Shown: positions 7,410 through 16,303 of the stretch, piece after piece
Numbering within the stretch: position 1 is the stretch's first letter
How the letters are laid out: each line of letters starts with the position of its first letter
Origin: Nitriliruptorales bacterium
Lineage (GTDB): Bacteria > Actinomycetota > Nitriliruptoria > Euzebyales > JAHELV01
NCBI GenBank assembly: GCA_024644015.1
Contig: JAHELV010000015.1
Location: 1 to 32,704 of the forward strand
Reading direction: 5' to 3'
DNA length: 32,704 nt
The notes under the pieces: generated by a model
The model's database searches: none
What the model was told of the DNA's origin: nothing
What the model saw: only the letters and a program-made list of their open reading frames with translations
Made by a program: the position numbers and the translations under genes

Positions 7410-8681
7410 ATGACAACCTTCGCCCAGCTGGGCGTGCCCCGCGACCTGGTCCAACGGCTTGCCCGGGACGGCATCGAGACGCCCTTCCCCGTCCAGCGGG
7501 CCGCGCTGCCCGATGCGTTGTCCGGCAGAGATCTCTGCGGGCGCGCGCCCACCGGATCCGGAAAGACGCTGGCGTTCTCGATCCCGCTGGCGATCAGCGC
7601 CACCGCCGCCGCCCCGGGCCGGCCTACCGCGCTCGTGCTCGTGCCGACCCGCGAGCTGGCGGCCCAGGTCGCCGACGTGCTACGGCCGCTGGCGGAGACC
7701 CGCGGTCGGTCGGTGGCGACCTTCTACGGTGGGACGAACATCGCCCGCGACCAGCGGCGGCTGCGCCACGGTGTCGACATCGCGATCGCGTGTCCCGGAC
7801 GGCTCGCCGACCTGGTCAGGCGTTCGGATCTGCGCCTCGGCGAGGTGCGCTCGGTCGTGATCGACGAAGCCGACCGCATGGCGGACATGGGGTTCCTGCC
7901 GGAGGTCAAGTGGCTGTTGGACCAGACAGCCGACGAGCGCCAGACGCTGTTGTTCTCGGCCACGCTGGACCGTGACGTGGACGTCCTGGTCCGCCGCTAT
8001 CAGCGCGACCCCGCCCGGCACGAGCTGGCCTCGGCCCCGGAGCGACGCGGTGATGTCCGCCACTACTTCTGGCAGGCGGTCGCCGGCGAACGCGTCGAGA
8101 TCGCGCGCGACATCGTCCGCACGATGGCACCCGCGATCGTGTTCACGCGCACCAAGCGCGGGGCGGACCGCCTGACGAGGCAGCTCAACCGCCACGGGGT
8201 CAGGGCCGCCGCCATCCACGGCAACCGCTCGCAGAGCCAACGCGAGCGTGCGCTCGCGGACCTGACCAAGGGCCGCGTCGCGGCGCTCGTCGCGACCGAT
8301 GTCGCGGCCCGCGGCATCCATGTCGACAACGTCGGGGTCGTCGTCCACTTCGATCCGCCGGCCTCTGACAAGGACTACGTACACCGCTCGGGCCGTACGG
8401 GCCGTGCCGGCGCCGACGGCGTGGTCGTGACGCTCGTGCCGCCGGACCGGTCGTCCGACGTCCGCAGCATCCAGCGGACCCTGGACTTCCGCGAGCACCT
8501 CGACACCGCGGACCTGCGCTGTCTGCGCGACCGCTCGACCGGTCATCGCCGCACGGCGGCTCCGGCCGGCCGGTCTACACCGAGGAGCGGCAGCCGACGG
8601 CCAGCCGGCAACGGCCAGCGGCGATCGGCGTCCACCCGGCGCGCGCGCAATCGACGGCGAGGCGCTCGCGCCGCCCGCTGA
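7410..8681 (+). CDS. DEAD-box ATP-dependent RNA helicase
   Basis: A 424-residue DEAD-box helicase. In order: Q-motif region with the upstream aromatic (FAQLGVP, residues 4-10; PFPVQRAALP, 25-34), motif I APTGSGKT (46-53), Ia PTRELA (79-84), Ib CPGRL (128-132, Cys for the usual Thr), II DEAD (152-155), III SAT (183-185), IV IVFTRTKRG, V TDVAARGI and VI HRSGRTGRAG. The last 50 residues are an Arg-rich tail likely to bind RNA. The ATG at 7410 is chosen because the family N-terminus begins there; the open frame starts at 7176. The binding site is weak. It would unwind structured RNA, and the divergent cold-shock gene suggests a linked role in RNA remodelling. Confidence 0.92.
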   Translation: MTTFAQLGVPRDLVQRLARDGIETPFPVQRAALPDALSGRDLCGRAPTGSGKTLAFSIPLAISATAAAPGRPTALVLVPTRELAAQVADVLRPLAETRGRSVATFYGGTNIARDQRRLRHGVDIAIACPGRLADLVRRSDLRLGEVRSVVIDEADRMADMGFLPEVKWLLDQTADERQTLLFSATLDRDVDVLVRRYQRDPARHELASAPERRGDVRHYFWQAVAGERVEIARDIVRTMAPAIVFTRTKRGADRLTRQLNRHGVRAAAIHGNRSQSQRERALADLTKGRVAALVATDVAARGIHVDNVGVVVHFDPPASDKDYVHRSGRTGRAGADGVVVTLVPPDRSSDVRSIQRTLDFREHLDTADLRCLRDRSTGHRRTAAPAGRSTPRSGSRRPAGNGQRRSASTRRARNRRRGARAAR

Positions 8682-8854
8682 GCCCCCAGACCCGCGACAC
8701 CGCCGTGGTCACGGCCGACGGTGCTCGCGTCGCGGTGCGTCCGAGATCTAGGTAGGCCGGAAGTCCCGACATGGGCACCGGTCGCCGATGGCCCAAACGG
8801 CCGTCGTGCGCACGCTGTCCTCACCATCCGCCGAAGATGTGTGAGGAGCGCACC

Positions 8855-10030
8855 ATGCCGACCCACGACGTCGCCATCGTCGGCGCTCGAGCAGCCGGGG
8901 CGGCCACCGCGCTGCTGCTTGCCCGCGCCGGGCATCGCGTCGTTGTCGTCGACCGCGCGCGGTACGGCAGCGACACGCTGTCGACGCACGCGCTGATGCG
9001 CGGCGGCGTGTTGCAGCTCGAGCGCTGGGGACTGCTCGACCGTGTTCTCGACGTCGGCACGCCACCGGTGCGCCGCGTGACCTTCGACTATGGCGGCGCG
9101 CCGATCGTCATCGATGTCGATGCGCCGCTGTTCGCGCCACGGCGGACCGTGCTCGACCGCATCCTGGTCGACGCCGCCCGCGAGGCGGGTGCCGACGTGC
9201 GGTTCGGCTTCCACGTCACCGGCCTCACGCGGGACGACGAAGGACGGGTCACCGGTGTCGTGGCGCGCGACGCCGACGGACGGGCGTCGAGCATCGACGC
9301 GCGCATGACCGTCGGCGCCGACGGGATGCGGTCAGGTGTCGCCCGGGCCGTCCGCGCCACCACGACCGCCACGGCCACGTCGGCGACCGCGGCGATCTAC
9401 GGGCACTGGAGCGGCGTGCACGCGACCGGGTACGAGTGGTACTTCGGCCCACGGGCGGCCGCGGGCGTCATTCCGACGAACGACGGCCAGGTCTGCGTGT
9501 TCGTGAGCGCGACACCTGAACGCTTCCACCGCGAACTTCGCGCTGACCGCGCCGCCGCCGTCGGTGTGCTCCTTCGCGAGATGGCGCCTGAACTCGCCGA
9601 GCGCATCGCTGGCGGACGCCGCAACGGTCCGCTCCGGGGGTTCGCGGGACTGCCCGGCTGGCTGCGTCGTCCGTTCGGCACAGGTTGGGCGCTGGTCGGC
9701 GACGCCGGCTCCTTCAAGGACCCGTTGATCGCGCACGGGATCACAGACGCGCTGCGCGACGCCGACCTGTTGGCCCGTGCACTGCACGAGGGGCTCACGG
9801 GCGCCGCGCCGATGCATTCCGCGCTCGCCCGCTACGAACGCCTGCGCGATGATCTGTCGCAGTCGTTCCTTGCGACCGCCGACGCGATCGCGAGCTTCGA
9901 CTGGCGACTGTCGGACCTGCAGCGCCTGCACCGGGAGCTGAGCCTGGCCATGCAGGCCGAAACGCGCTTCCTGCGGGGACTCGAGCCGTTCGCGGTGCGC
10001 ACACCGACCGCGTTGGCGGCCGGTGCCTGA
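8855..10030 (+). CDS. FAD-dependent oxidoreductase, geranylgeranyl reductase/hydroxylase-like
   Basis: A 391-residue group A flavoprotein. The N-terminal Rossmann element is VAIVGARAAGAATALLLARAG (from residue 6), a GxRxxG variant common in this subgroup. The second FAD motif, WALVGDAGSFKDPLIAHGIT, lies at about residues 284-303. The middle region (about 165-280) is the substrate-binding sheet. GAGGAG six bases before the ATG at 8855 fixes the start against a longer frame. It follows the helicase on the same strand after 173 bases and is probably a separate unit. The substrate is unknown: geranylgeranyl reductases, halogenases and aromatic hydroxylases share this fold. Confidence 0.82.
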   Translation: MPTHDVAIVGARAAGAATALLLARAGHRVVVVDRARYGSDTLSTHALMRGGVLQLERWGLLDRVLDVGTPPVRRVTFDYGGAPIVIDVDAPLFAPRRTVLDRILVDAAREAGADVRFGFHVTGLTRDDEGRVTGVVARDADGRASSIDARMTVGADGMRSGVARAVRATTTATATSATAAIYGHWSGVHATGYEWYFGPRAAAGVIPTNDGQVCVFVSATPERFHRELRADRAAAVGVLLREMAPELAERIAGGRRNGPLRGFAGLPGWLRRPFGTGWALVGDAGSFKDPLIAHGITDALRDADLLARALHEGLTGAAPMHSALARYERLRDDLSQSFLATADAIASFDWRLSDLQRLHRELSLAMQAETRFLRGLEPFAVRTPTALAAGA

Positions 10031-10209
10031 CGGCGGTCTGCGACTCCCCGCACGGCCGTCCGATGGGGTCGGGCGGCCGGCGTTGCGTGTCTGGCGCCGT
10101 ACGGGCGGCGATCGGTTGCGACGGTAGTCACCGTGGTCCTGGAATGACAGGGCGCGACCGCGGTGTTGTGATCAGCAAGCACGACATCCGCTACGGGAAT
10201 GGAACGCAC

Positions 10210-11604
10210 ATGGCTGACCAGTACGACGTCGTCGTGATCGGGGGCGGGGCCGTGGGCGAGAATGCCGCCGGCTACGCGCGGGAACATGGTCTGTCCGTGG
10301 CGCTGATCGAACGCGAGCTCGTCGGTGGCGAGTGCTCGTACTGGGCGTGCATGCCCAGCAAGGCGTTGCTGCGACCCGGCGAGGTGCTCGCCGAAGCGCG
10401 CAGGGTGCCCGCTGCTGCCTCAGCCGTCACCGGAACCGTCGATGCCGAGGCGACGTTCAAGAGCCGTGACGCGTTCGCCAGCCACTGGGATGACAAGCAC
10501 CAGGTGGCGTGGGTCGAGAGCGTCGGCGCCGACCTGATCCGTGGCGTCGGCCGACTCGCCGGAGCGCGGCGCGTCGAGGTCGACACACCCGATGGTGGAC
10601 GTCGGACTGTCGAGGCCGCTCGCGGCGTGGTGCTCGCGACCGGGTCGCGCGCCTCGGTCCCGCCGGTCGAGGGGCTCGCCGACGCGCGCCCGTGGGACAA
10701 CCGCGACATCACAACCACCAGCACGGTGCCGGGACGACTGGTCGTCCTCGGGGGCGGCGCGGTCGGGGTCGAGATGGCGCAGGCCTTCCGCAGACTGGGA
10801 GCGGCTGAGGTGACCGTCATCGAGATGGTGGACCGGCTGCTACCCGCCGAGGAGCCGTTCGCTGGTGTAGAGCTGCAGACCGCCTTGGAGTCCGAGGGCG
10901 TCGTTGTGCATGTCGGTAGGCAGGCGACCGGAGTCGAACGGCACGACAGCGGAACGGTCGTCGTGCGGCTCGACGATGGCACCGAGGTGACCGGCGACGA
11001 GCTTCTCGTGGCCACCGGTCGCCGCCCGGCGACGCAGGACCTGGGGCTCGAAACGGTCGGCCTCGACCCGGCCGCACGTCTGGAGGTCGACGATCAGCTC
11101 CGCGTCACCGGTGTCGACGGCGACTGGTTGTATGCCGTCGGCGACGTCAACGGCCGCGCGCTGCTGACCCATCAGGGCAAGTACCAGGCCCGGATCGTCG
11201 GCGATGTCCTCGGCGGACGCGACATCGCCGCATGGGCGGATCACCGCGCCGTGCCGCGCGTCGTCTTCACCGACCCGCAGATCGCAGCCGTCGGGCTGAC
11301 CGAGCGCGCCGCGCGCGACGCCGGCGTCGTGGTCACCGTACTGTCGCACAAGCTGGGGGCGACCGCGGCCGGGGCGCTGCACGGCAGGGACACCGCAGGT
11401 ACCGCGCAGCTGGTCATCGACACGCCGCGCCGCACCATCGTGGGAGCGACCTTCACCGGTCCGAACGCGGCCGAGCTGCTGCACGCGGCGACGATCGCAA
11501 TCGTGGGGCAGACGACCGTCGATCAGCTGTGGCACGCCGTCCCCGCCTACCCGACGCTGTCCGAGGTGTGGCTGCGGCTGCTCGAGGCCGAACGCGACGC
11601 GTAG
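10210..11604 (+). CDS. pyridine nucleotide-disulfide oxidoreductase (dihydrolipoamide dehydrogenase/MerA-like)
   Basis: A 464-residue class I disulfide oxidoreductase. FAD motif GGGAVG is at residues 11-16, and the redox pair Cys42 and Cys47 lies in GGECSYWACMPSK. The NAD(P)H motif GGGAVGVEMA is near residue 180, YAVGDVNG near 313, and the dimerisation domain runs from about 340. The usual HPTLSE active-site base is replaced: the C-terminus reads VPAYPTLSEVW, with Tyr where lipoamide dehydrogenase has His. A true E3 role is therefore doubtful. No partner 2-oxoacid dehydrogenase or mer genes are nearby. The start at 10210 is chosen where homology begins; the open frame extends back to 10063. 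Confidence 0.85.
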   Translation: MADQYDVVVIGGGAVGENAAGYAREHGLSVALIERELVGGECSYWACMPSKALLRPGEVLAEARRVPAAASAVTGTVDAEATFKSRDAFASHWDDKHQVAWVESVGADLIRGVGRLAGARRVEVDTPDGGRRTVEAARGVVLATGSRASVPPVEGLADARPWDNRDITTTSTVPGRLVVLGGGAVGVEMAQAFRRLGAAEVTVIEMVDRLLPAEEPFAGVELQTALESEGVVVHVGRQATGVERHDSGTVVVRLDDGTEVTGDELLVATGRRPATQDLGLETVGLDPAARLEVDDQLRVTGVDGDWLYAVGDVNGRALLTHQGKYQARIVGDVLGGRDIAAWADHRAVPRVVFTDPQIAAVGLTERAARDAGVVVTVLSHKLGATAAGALHGRDTAGTAQLVIDTPRRTIVGATFTGPNAAELLHAATIAIVGQTTVDQLWHAVPAYPTLSEVWLRLLEAERDA

Positions 11605-11758
11605 GCATCCGTAGTAGGGAGCACCGGACGACCAGCAGGAGGGCGGCCGACGGCCGCGCGGGCTGTGGCCACCATTGCGGCGCGTGTCGCGTGGGCGCTC
11701 ATGGAAGCGATCAGGCGCGACGGGTGTTCTTCCTTACAGATCAGCGGCAGGAGGATGC

Positions 11759-12964
11759 ATGCGCGGCTCGCCGGCTCGACTCCGCGTGCTCACGGGGCTC
11801 GTGGCGCTCGCACTGACGCTCGCGGCCTGTAGCGGCTCGGCCACCTCCACGAGTGCCGACGGCGCTGCGGACGCAGCCACCGATCAGGCGGGCCCCGATG
11901 CCGGACCGGACCCCGAGGCGGCTGGGGAACCGCCGCCGTGGCCATGGGACGTCGAGAATGTGCCGGCGTCGGTGCCGCTGTCAGAGATACGGTCGGGTGG
12001 GCCACCGCCCGACGGCATCCCCCCGATCGACGATCCGATCTTCGAAGACGTCGACGCGGCAGGCGAGTGGCTGACCGAGCGGGATCCGGTGCTCGTCGTC
12101 GATCGTGACGGGGACACACGGGCGTACCCACTGGCGATCCTGACCTTCCACGAGATCGTCAACGACGAGGTGGCCGGCGAACCGGTGGTCGTCACGTACT
12201 GCCCGCTGTGCAACTCGGGGCTCGTCTTCGAACGGACCGTCGACGGCGAGGTGCTCGACTTCGGCACCTCCGGCCGTCTGTGGAACTCGAACCTCGTCAT
12301 GTATGACCGCGCCACGCGCAGCCTGTGGTCGCAGTTCACCGGTGAGGCGATCGTCGGGGAGCAGCTCGGCACGACACTCGAGCGTGTGCCCATGCAGATC
12401 GTGGCGTTCTCGGACTTCGCCGAGCGTTGGCCCGGCGGACAGGTCCTGTCCCGCAACACCGGTTTCGGCCGCCCGTACGGCAACAACCCCTATGTCGGGT
12501 ACGACTCGGCCGAGTCGCCCTTCCTGTTCAGCGGGGACACCGGTGGCCCGCTGCCGCAGATGGCCCGCGTCGTGACGACGGGCGGGGACACCGACCCCGT
12601 GGCCTACCCGTTGACGGTCCTTCAGGAGCAACGGGTGCTCAGCGACACGGTCGATGGTGCGCCGGTGGTCGTGCTGTGGGCGCCCGGGACCGCGTCGGCA
12701 TTGGACTCCCAGGACATCTCAGACAGCGCGGACGTCGGTTCGACCGGCGTGTTCCGTCCGATCGCCGGCGGCCGGGAGCTCACGCTGGTGCCCGACGGCG
12801 ACGAGCGCTTCACCGACGAAGAGACCGGCAGCACCTGGACCGTGCTCGGCGAGGCGATCGACGGGTCACTGGCCGGTGAGCAGCTCGAACGTGTACCGCA
12901 TGACGACACGTTCTGGTTCGTGCAGTACGCATTCCGGCCAGGCACCAGGGTCGTCAACGGCTGA
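11759..12964 (+). CDS. DUF3179 domain lipoprotein
   Basis: A 401-residue predicted lipoprotein. The signal peptide ends in LAAC with lipidated Cys24, followed by a Ser/Thr/Ala/Asp-rich linker to about residue 65. The DUF3179 domain follows, with its hallmark YCPLCNSGLVF (Cys-x-x-Cys), the GTSGRLWNSNLVMYD motif and SLWSQFTGEAIVG. The domain continues with NPYVGYD near residue 245 and a second half with WAPGTASALD. Function of the family is not known to me; the CxxC suggests metal binding or redox activity outside the membrane. AGGAGG precedes the ATG at 11759. It converges with the anti-sigma gene 10 bases downstream. Confidence 0.9.
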   Translation: MRGSPARLRVLTGLVALALTLAACSGSATSTSADGAADAATDQAGPDAGPDPEAAGEPPPWPWDVENVPASVPLSEIRSGGPPPDGIPPIDDPIFEDVDAAGEWLTERDPVLVVDRDGDTRAYPLAILTFHEIVNDEVAGEPVVVTYCPLCNSGLVFERTVDGEVLDFGTSGRLWNSNLVMYDRATRSLWSQFTGEAIVGEQLGTTLERVPMQIVAFSDFAERWPGGQVLSRNTGFGRPYGNNPYVGYDSAESPFLFSGDTGGPLPQMARVVTTGGDTDPVAYPLTVLQEQRVLSDTVDGAPVVVLWAPGTASALDSQDISDSADVGSTGVFRPIAGGRELTLVPDGDERFTDEETGSTWTVLGEAIDGSLAGEQLERVPHDDTFWFVQYAFRPGTRVVNG

Positions 12965-12974
12965 GGCCGTCAGG

Positions 12975-13271
12975 TCAGCGCGAGGAGACCGGCCCGTCGC
13001 CGCCGCCGTCAGTGGCGAGGTCTCGCACGAAGGCCTCGAGTCGCGCGACGGCGTCGGCGTCGCCGGCCTGACCGAGGCCCTGCAGGCGCCCGATGAGCAC
13101 GGTGTACGTCGCGGCTTCCAGCCCGCAACGCCGGCACGCCGCCAGATGCCGGGCCGCCCGCTGCCGTTGCTCGGCGTCGAGCTCGCCGTCCGCGAACGAC
13201 TGCAGCAGCGGCCGGACACGTCGGCACTCCAGGCGGTCGCGCAGACGGCGGAGCAGCCCTACGCGCATCAC
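12975..13271 (-). CDS. zinc-finger anti-sigma factor, divergent from the sigma gene
   Basis: A 98-residue protein with the anti-sigma zinc-binding pattern: Cys16 in ECRRVRPLLQSFADGELD, then HLAACRRC giving the His-x3-Cys-x2-Cys at about residues 42-49. The remaining residues form a helix ending ARLEAFVRDLA. There is no membrane segment, so it is cytoplasmic. It is clearly related to the anti-sigma gene at 13964-14215: same finger, same spacing and the same end (RLRAFADTLA there). It is transcribed away from the sigma gene across 156 bases. Its partner may be that sigma factor or another one. Confidence 0.8.
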   Translation of the reverse strand: MMRVGLLRRLRDRLECRRVRPLLQSFADGELDAEQRQRAARHLAACRRCGLEAATYTVLIGRLQGLGQAGDADAVARLEAFVRDLATDGGGDGPVSSR

Positions 13272-13427
13272 GTCACCAGTTCCGTCGCTGCGCTCATCTG
13301 TGGCTCAGAAACCCGTTCGTGTCCGGAAGCATTCCCACCGACTGCGACCGCCTGTGCAGGCGATCCAACGGAATGCGCGTTCACCAAGTCGGGTTGCCTT
13401 GGCGTGGACGCGAATCGGACTGGCCAG

Positions 13428-13964
13428 ATGACCGTAGCCGGCGACGCCTTCCGGCACTATGTCGTGCCCGAGCTCGCGGTGCTGCTGCGCGTCGCTCGCC
13501 GCTTGACGGGCGATCCGACCACCGCGGAGGACCTCGTCCAGGAGACGTTGTTGCGGGCCTACCGTGGTCTGGAGCGTTTCGACGGCCGCCATCCACGCGC
13601 GTGGCTGCTGACGATCCTCCGCAACACCTGGCGGAACATGAACCGCCGTGCGCGACCGCAGCTGCTGCGGTCCGACGACGAGATCCTGTCCGTCGCCGCG
13701 CCGGGCGCGGACGGTCGCAGCGGTGCGGAAGAGCAGGTGATCGATCACATGATCGATGGCGAGCTCATCGCCGGGCTGCGACAGCTGTCAGACAACCACC
13801 GTGCCGTCGTGATGCTCGTCGACGTCGACGGTCTGACCTACCAGGAGGCCGCGGACGTGCTGGGCGTGCCTGCGGGCACGGTCATGAGCCGGTTGCATCG
13901 GGCGCGCAGGCGGCTGCGCCGGCGCCTCGAGCAACGCGGCTACCCGTTGGCGGTGACGGGCTGA
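13428..13964 (+). CDS. ECF-type RNA polymerase sigma factor
   Basis: A 178-residue sigma-70 family factor. Region 2 covers about residues 14-75 (LLRVARRLTGDPTTAEDLVQ, then HPRAWLLTILRNTWRNMNRR) and region 4 about residues 115-166 (GLTYQEAADVLGVPAGTVMS, then RLHRARRRLRRRL). Regions 1 and 3 are absent, as in ECF factors. The ATG at 13428 starts just before region 2 and gives a normal length; the frame is open far upstream and the binding site is weak, so the start is moderately sure. The stop overlaps the downstream anti-sigma start (TGATG), the standard coupled arrangement for a sigma and its inhibitor. Confidence 0.9.
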   Translation: MTVAGDAFRHYVVPELAVLLRVARRLTGDPTTAEDLVQETLLRAYRGLERFDGRHPRAWLLTILRNTWRNMNRRARPQLLRSDDEILSVAAPGADGRSGAEEQVIDHMIDGELIAGLRQLSDNHRAVVMLVDVDGLTYQEAADVLGVPAGTVMSRLHRARRRLRRRLEQRGYPLAVTG

Positions 13965-14215
13965 TGCTCGGCCGGACGCCTCGCCGCGGCCAACTGTCGT
14001 GCCGCGCGGTGGGCCGTGCGCTGCAGGCCTACCTCGACGACGAGATCGCTGACGAACGTGGGCCGCTGATCGGCAACCACCTCGACGCCTGCCTGCGCTG
14101 CGGAATGGATGCCGCCAGCTTCCGGTGGCTGAAGGCACGCCTGGCGGGGTTGGCGCCCGGGCCGACCGAGCACGAGCTCAACCGGCTGCGCGCCTTCGCC
14201 GACACACTTGCGTGA
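13964..14215 (+). CDS. zinc-finger anti-sigma factor, coupled to the sigma gene
   Basis: An 83-residue anti-sigma factor with Cys13 (LSCRAVGRALQAYLDDEI) and HLDACLRC (His-x3-Cys-x2-Cys, about residues 39-46). A helical tail ends NRLRAFADTLA. Its ATG overlaps the sigma stop by one base, so the pair are translated together. With no membrane segment it is cytoplasmic; ZAS-domain anti-sigmas of this size usually hold the sigma factor until a redox or other cytoplasmic signal releases zinc. A paralogue lies on the other side of the sigma gene. Confidence 0.85.
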   Translation: MLGRTPRRGQLSCRAVGRALQAYLDDEIADERGPLIGNHLDACLRCGMDAASFRWLKARLAGLAPGPTEHELNRLRAFADTLA

Positions 14216-14244
14216 CTGCGGAGCGCCGGCAGGCGCCGGACCGG

Positions 14245-15183
14245 TCAGCTGATCCCACAACGCGTGCGCAGCGCCGACACGAGGGTCCGGTATCCGGCCT
14301 CGTCGGGCGCGCGGCGCAGGGGGACCGGCTGCGCGCCGCCCACCGAAACCCAGAACGTGACCGTCGTCAACCGCCTCGCCTCACCGATGGCGTGGGCGTC
14401 ACACCGCGCGGGAATCAGCGTGAACTCGAGTGTCACCGATGGCCGGCGCGCGTCGAGCTGGACCGGAAGCGCCGGGACGACGGCGTCGGCCCTGGCCACG
14501 AACAGGATGCCGCCATCGATGCCGGTGACGTCGACTGGCGCCGCGCCGTCCCGGGCGCTGAGCGTCGCCGTCCCGACCACGGTCAGGTCGCGACCCGTTC
14601 CCCGGGGCCGCCACATCGGCGACAGCCCAATCGCGATCGCGGCGTCGGCCCGCTCGACGGCGCATTCGAAGCTGCGCAGCCGGTCGAGCAGACCGGCGTC
14701 GTCGACCGGCAGGGTCGTCCGGACGGCAGCGTCGTCCGACACCACTTCGACGATCGCGGCGGCAGCGCCACGCGGTGTCTCGTCGCAGCTCACGGCTCCC
14801 AACGCGACGGGCAGGTCCACGCGACGTTGCGGCTCCAGGTGGGTGGTGCGCCGGACCTCGTCGGGGGGCGTGAATCCCGGCAGGGTGACCGCGACGAGCG
14901 TGACGTCGATGGCGGTGCCGCCGCTGTTGTCCAGCTGGACCTCCACGAACCTGCGCGGCTGATCGCGGCGGTACTGCACCAGGGTCGCCGACAGGCCCGC
15001 CGGTGGTGCCGCGGACGGGGTGGGCGGCGGCGACGTTCGGGCGGAGGCGGTGGACGGCCGGTCGATCGGGACACACCCGGCCAGCGCGACGGCTGTGACC
15101 GCAAGGATGACCGTCACCGACCGCCAGCGATGCCGCCCCCGCACGGCGCCGCCGGTCCCGACCACCGTCCGTGGCGTGGTCAC
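14245..15183 (-). CDS. hypothetical lipoprotein
   Basis: A 312-residue predicted lipoprotein of no family that I recognise. It has a long basic n-region, then a hydrophobic stretch and lipobox ALAGC with Cys37. A Pro/Thr/Ser/Ala linker (about residues 40-62) leads to an exported domain rich in beta-type sequence. Three cysteines (FEC near 176, ARC near 262, TRC at 309) and one at about 139 could form disulfides. The start is GTG at 15183 and overlaps the stop of the acyl-CoA dehydrogenase-like gene by four bases (GTGA), so it is translated with that gene. Why a lipoprotein should be coupled to such an enzyme is not clear. Confidence 0.7.
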   Translation of the reverse strand: MTTPRTVVGTGGAVRGRHRWRSVTVILAVTAVALAGCVPIDRPSTASARTSPPPTPSAAPPAGLSATLVQYRRDQPRRFVEVQLDNSGGTAIDVTLVAVTLPGFTPPDEVRRTTHLEPQRRVDLPVALGAVSCDETPRGAAAAIVEVVSDDAAVRTTLPVDDAGLLDRLRSFECAVERADAAIAIGLSPMWRPRGTGRDLTVVGTATLSARDGAAPVDVTGIDGGILFVARADAVVPALPVQLDARRPSVTLEFTLIPARCDAHAIGEARRLTTVTFWVSVGGAQPVPLRRAPDEAGYRTLVSALRTRCGIS

Positions 15184-16196
15184 TGGTCGAGGCGGCGCAG
15201 CAGGTGGCGCCTGATCGTGGGTCTGCTACCGAAGACCGCCGTCAGATGTGCCTCACGCAGCGACCGCTCAGCGGTCGATCCGGCGACGATCGCCGCCGCG
15301 CCCGCAACGACCGCAAGGCGCGTGGTCGCCCGGAGCGCGAGTGCGCTCGCGGCTGCCCGGGCCTCGCCGAGCTCGAGGGCGCCGGCGGCATCCAAGGCCG
15401 ACCGACACGTCTCCAGCTCGGCGTCGAGCCGGCTTGGCCCGACGAGGCCGCACACACGGCGCACCAGGCCCAAGGCCAGGGAGCCGTTGTTGCGACCGCC
15501 GCCATCATGCGCTGGGGGCGGCTCGTGGGGCACGACGCCGACGATCCGCTCGTCGGCGATCGCGTGCCCGTCGAACGTCAGGCGTACTGTGGCGCTGGCG
15601 TTCGCCGCGATGAGCTGCAGTGGTTCGACCGACAGCGTGTGACATTCCGCTGCGTCGAGCAGGCACCACAGCTCCCGGCCGTCGTCTGTCGTGGCGCCGA
15701 CGAGGAGGACGTCGATCAGCCCCCACCCGGTCGTCCACGGCACGTGACCGTGCACCTCCCAGCCACTGGCGCCGCGGCGCGCGTGCATGCTGGGCCGGTC
15801 CGAGCGCACCCCACCGACGGCGATCCCGCCCCGGACCGCCCCCGACAGCATGGGAGCCAGCCACGCTTCGGCGAGCGGTGAACGCCGCACCGTGCCGACG
15901 GCGCCGTGATGCTGCAGCCACACGAACGTCGTTGCCATGCAGCCGGACGCGAGGACCTCGGTCGCCAGCCAGCGGGTCGGCGGCGGGACACCGGGACCGG
16001 CGAGCCCGTACAGGCCCGCGTCCGCCAACTCGTCGAGGTGTGCGCGCGGCACCAGCGTCGCGCGGTCGACCTCGGCGGCGGCCGGCGCGAGCATGCACTC
16101 AGCGATCATGGTCGCTCGCTGGACCGCGTCAGTCGCCAAACCGGCGCCGCCGGCCACACCGTCTGCATCTGGCATCCCTGTGGACTGTCTCGTCAT
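15180..16196 (-). CDS. acyl-CoA dehydrogenase family-like protein, short
   Basis: A 338-residue protein resembling acyl-CoA dehydrogenases, which are usually about 380 residues. The N-terminal helical part (residues 28-95, HLDELADAGLYGLAGP) and the central beta domain are recognisable (GGIAVGGVRS, then GWEVHGHVPWTTGW and LTFDGHAIADERIVG, in the positions that contact FAD and acyl groups). The C-terminal helical domain is reduced and I cannot identify a catalytic glutamate. It may be a flavoprotein of the hydroxylase/desulfurization branch or a non-catalytic relative. The ATG at 16196 has only a weak binding site. It overlaps the downstream lipoprotein gene by four bases. Confidence 0.7.
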   Translation of the reverse strand: MTRQSTGMPDADGVAGGAGLATDAVQRATMIAECMLAPAAAEVDRATLVPRAHLDELADAGLYGLAGPGVPPPTRWLATEVLASGCMATTFVWLQHHGAVGTVRRSPLAEAWLAPMLSGAVRGGIAVGGVRSDRPSMHARRGASGWEVHGHVPWTTGWGLIDVLLVGATTDDGRELWCLLDAAECHTLSVEPLQLIAANASATVRLTFDGHAIADERIVGVVPHEPPPAHDGGGRNNGSLALGLVRRVCGLVGPSRLDAELETCRSALDAAGALELGEARAAASALALRATTRLAVVAGAAAIVAGSTAERSLREAHLTAVFGSRPTIRRHLLRRLDQ

Positions 16197-16303
16197 GGGC
16201 TCGGGCGCAAACGCCTTGCTCGTCGCCGCGGCGGGCGACGGCTCGCAGCGGGCCGGTAGCGTGGGACGCGCCCGTGACCGTCTCGACAGGATGGAATGAC
16301 GCC

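Noticed and set aside
12654-13964. 436-codon plus-strand frame as an extended sigma factor
   Set aside because: The upstream part overlaps DUF3179 and the anti-sigma gene in other frames and lacks domains; ECF factors of about 180 residues fit the start at 13428.
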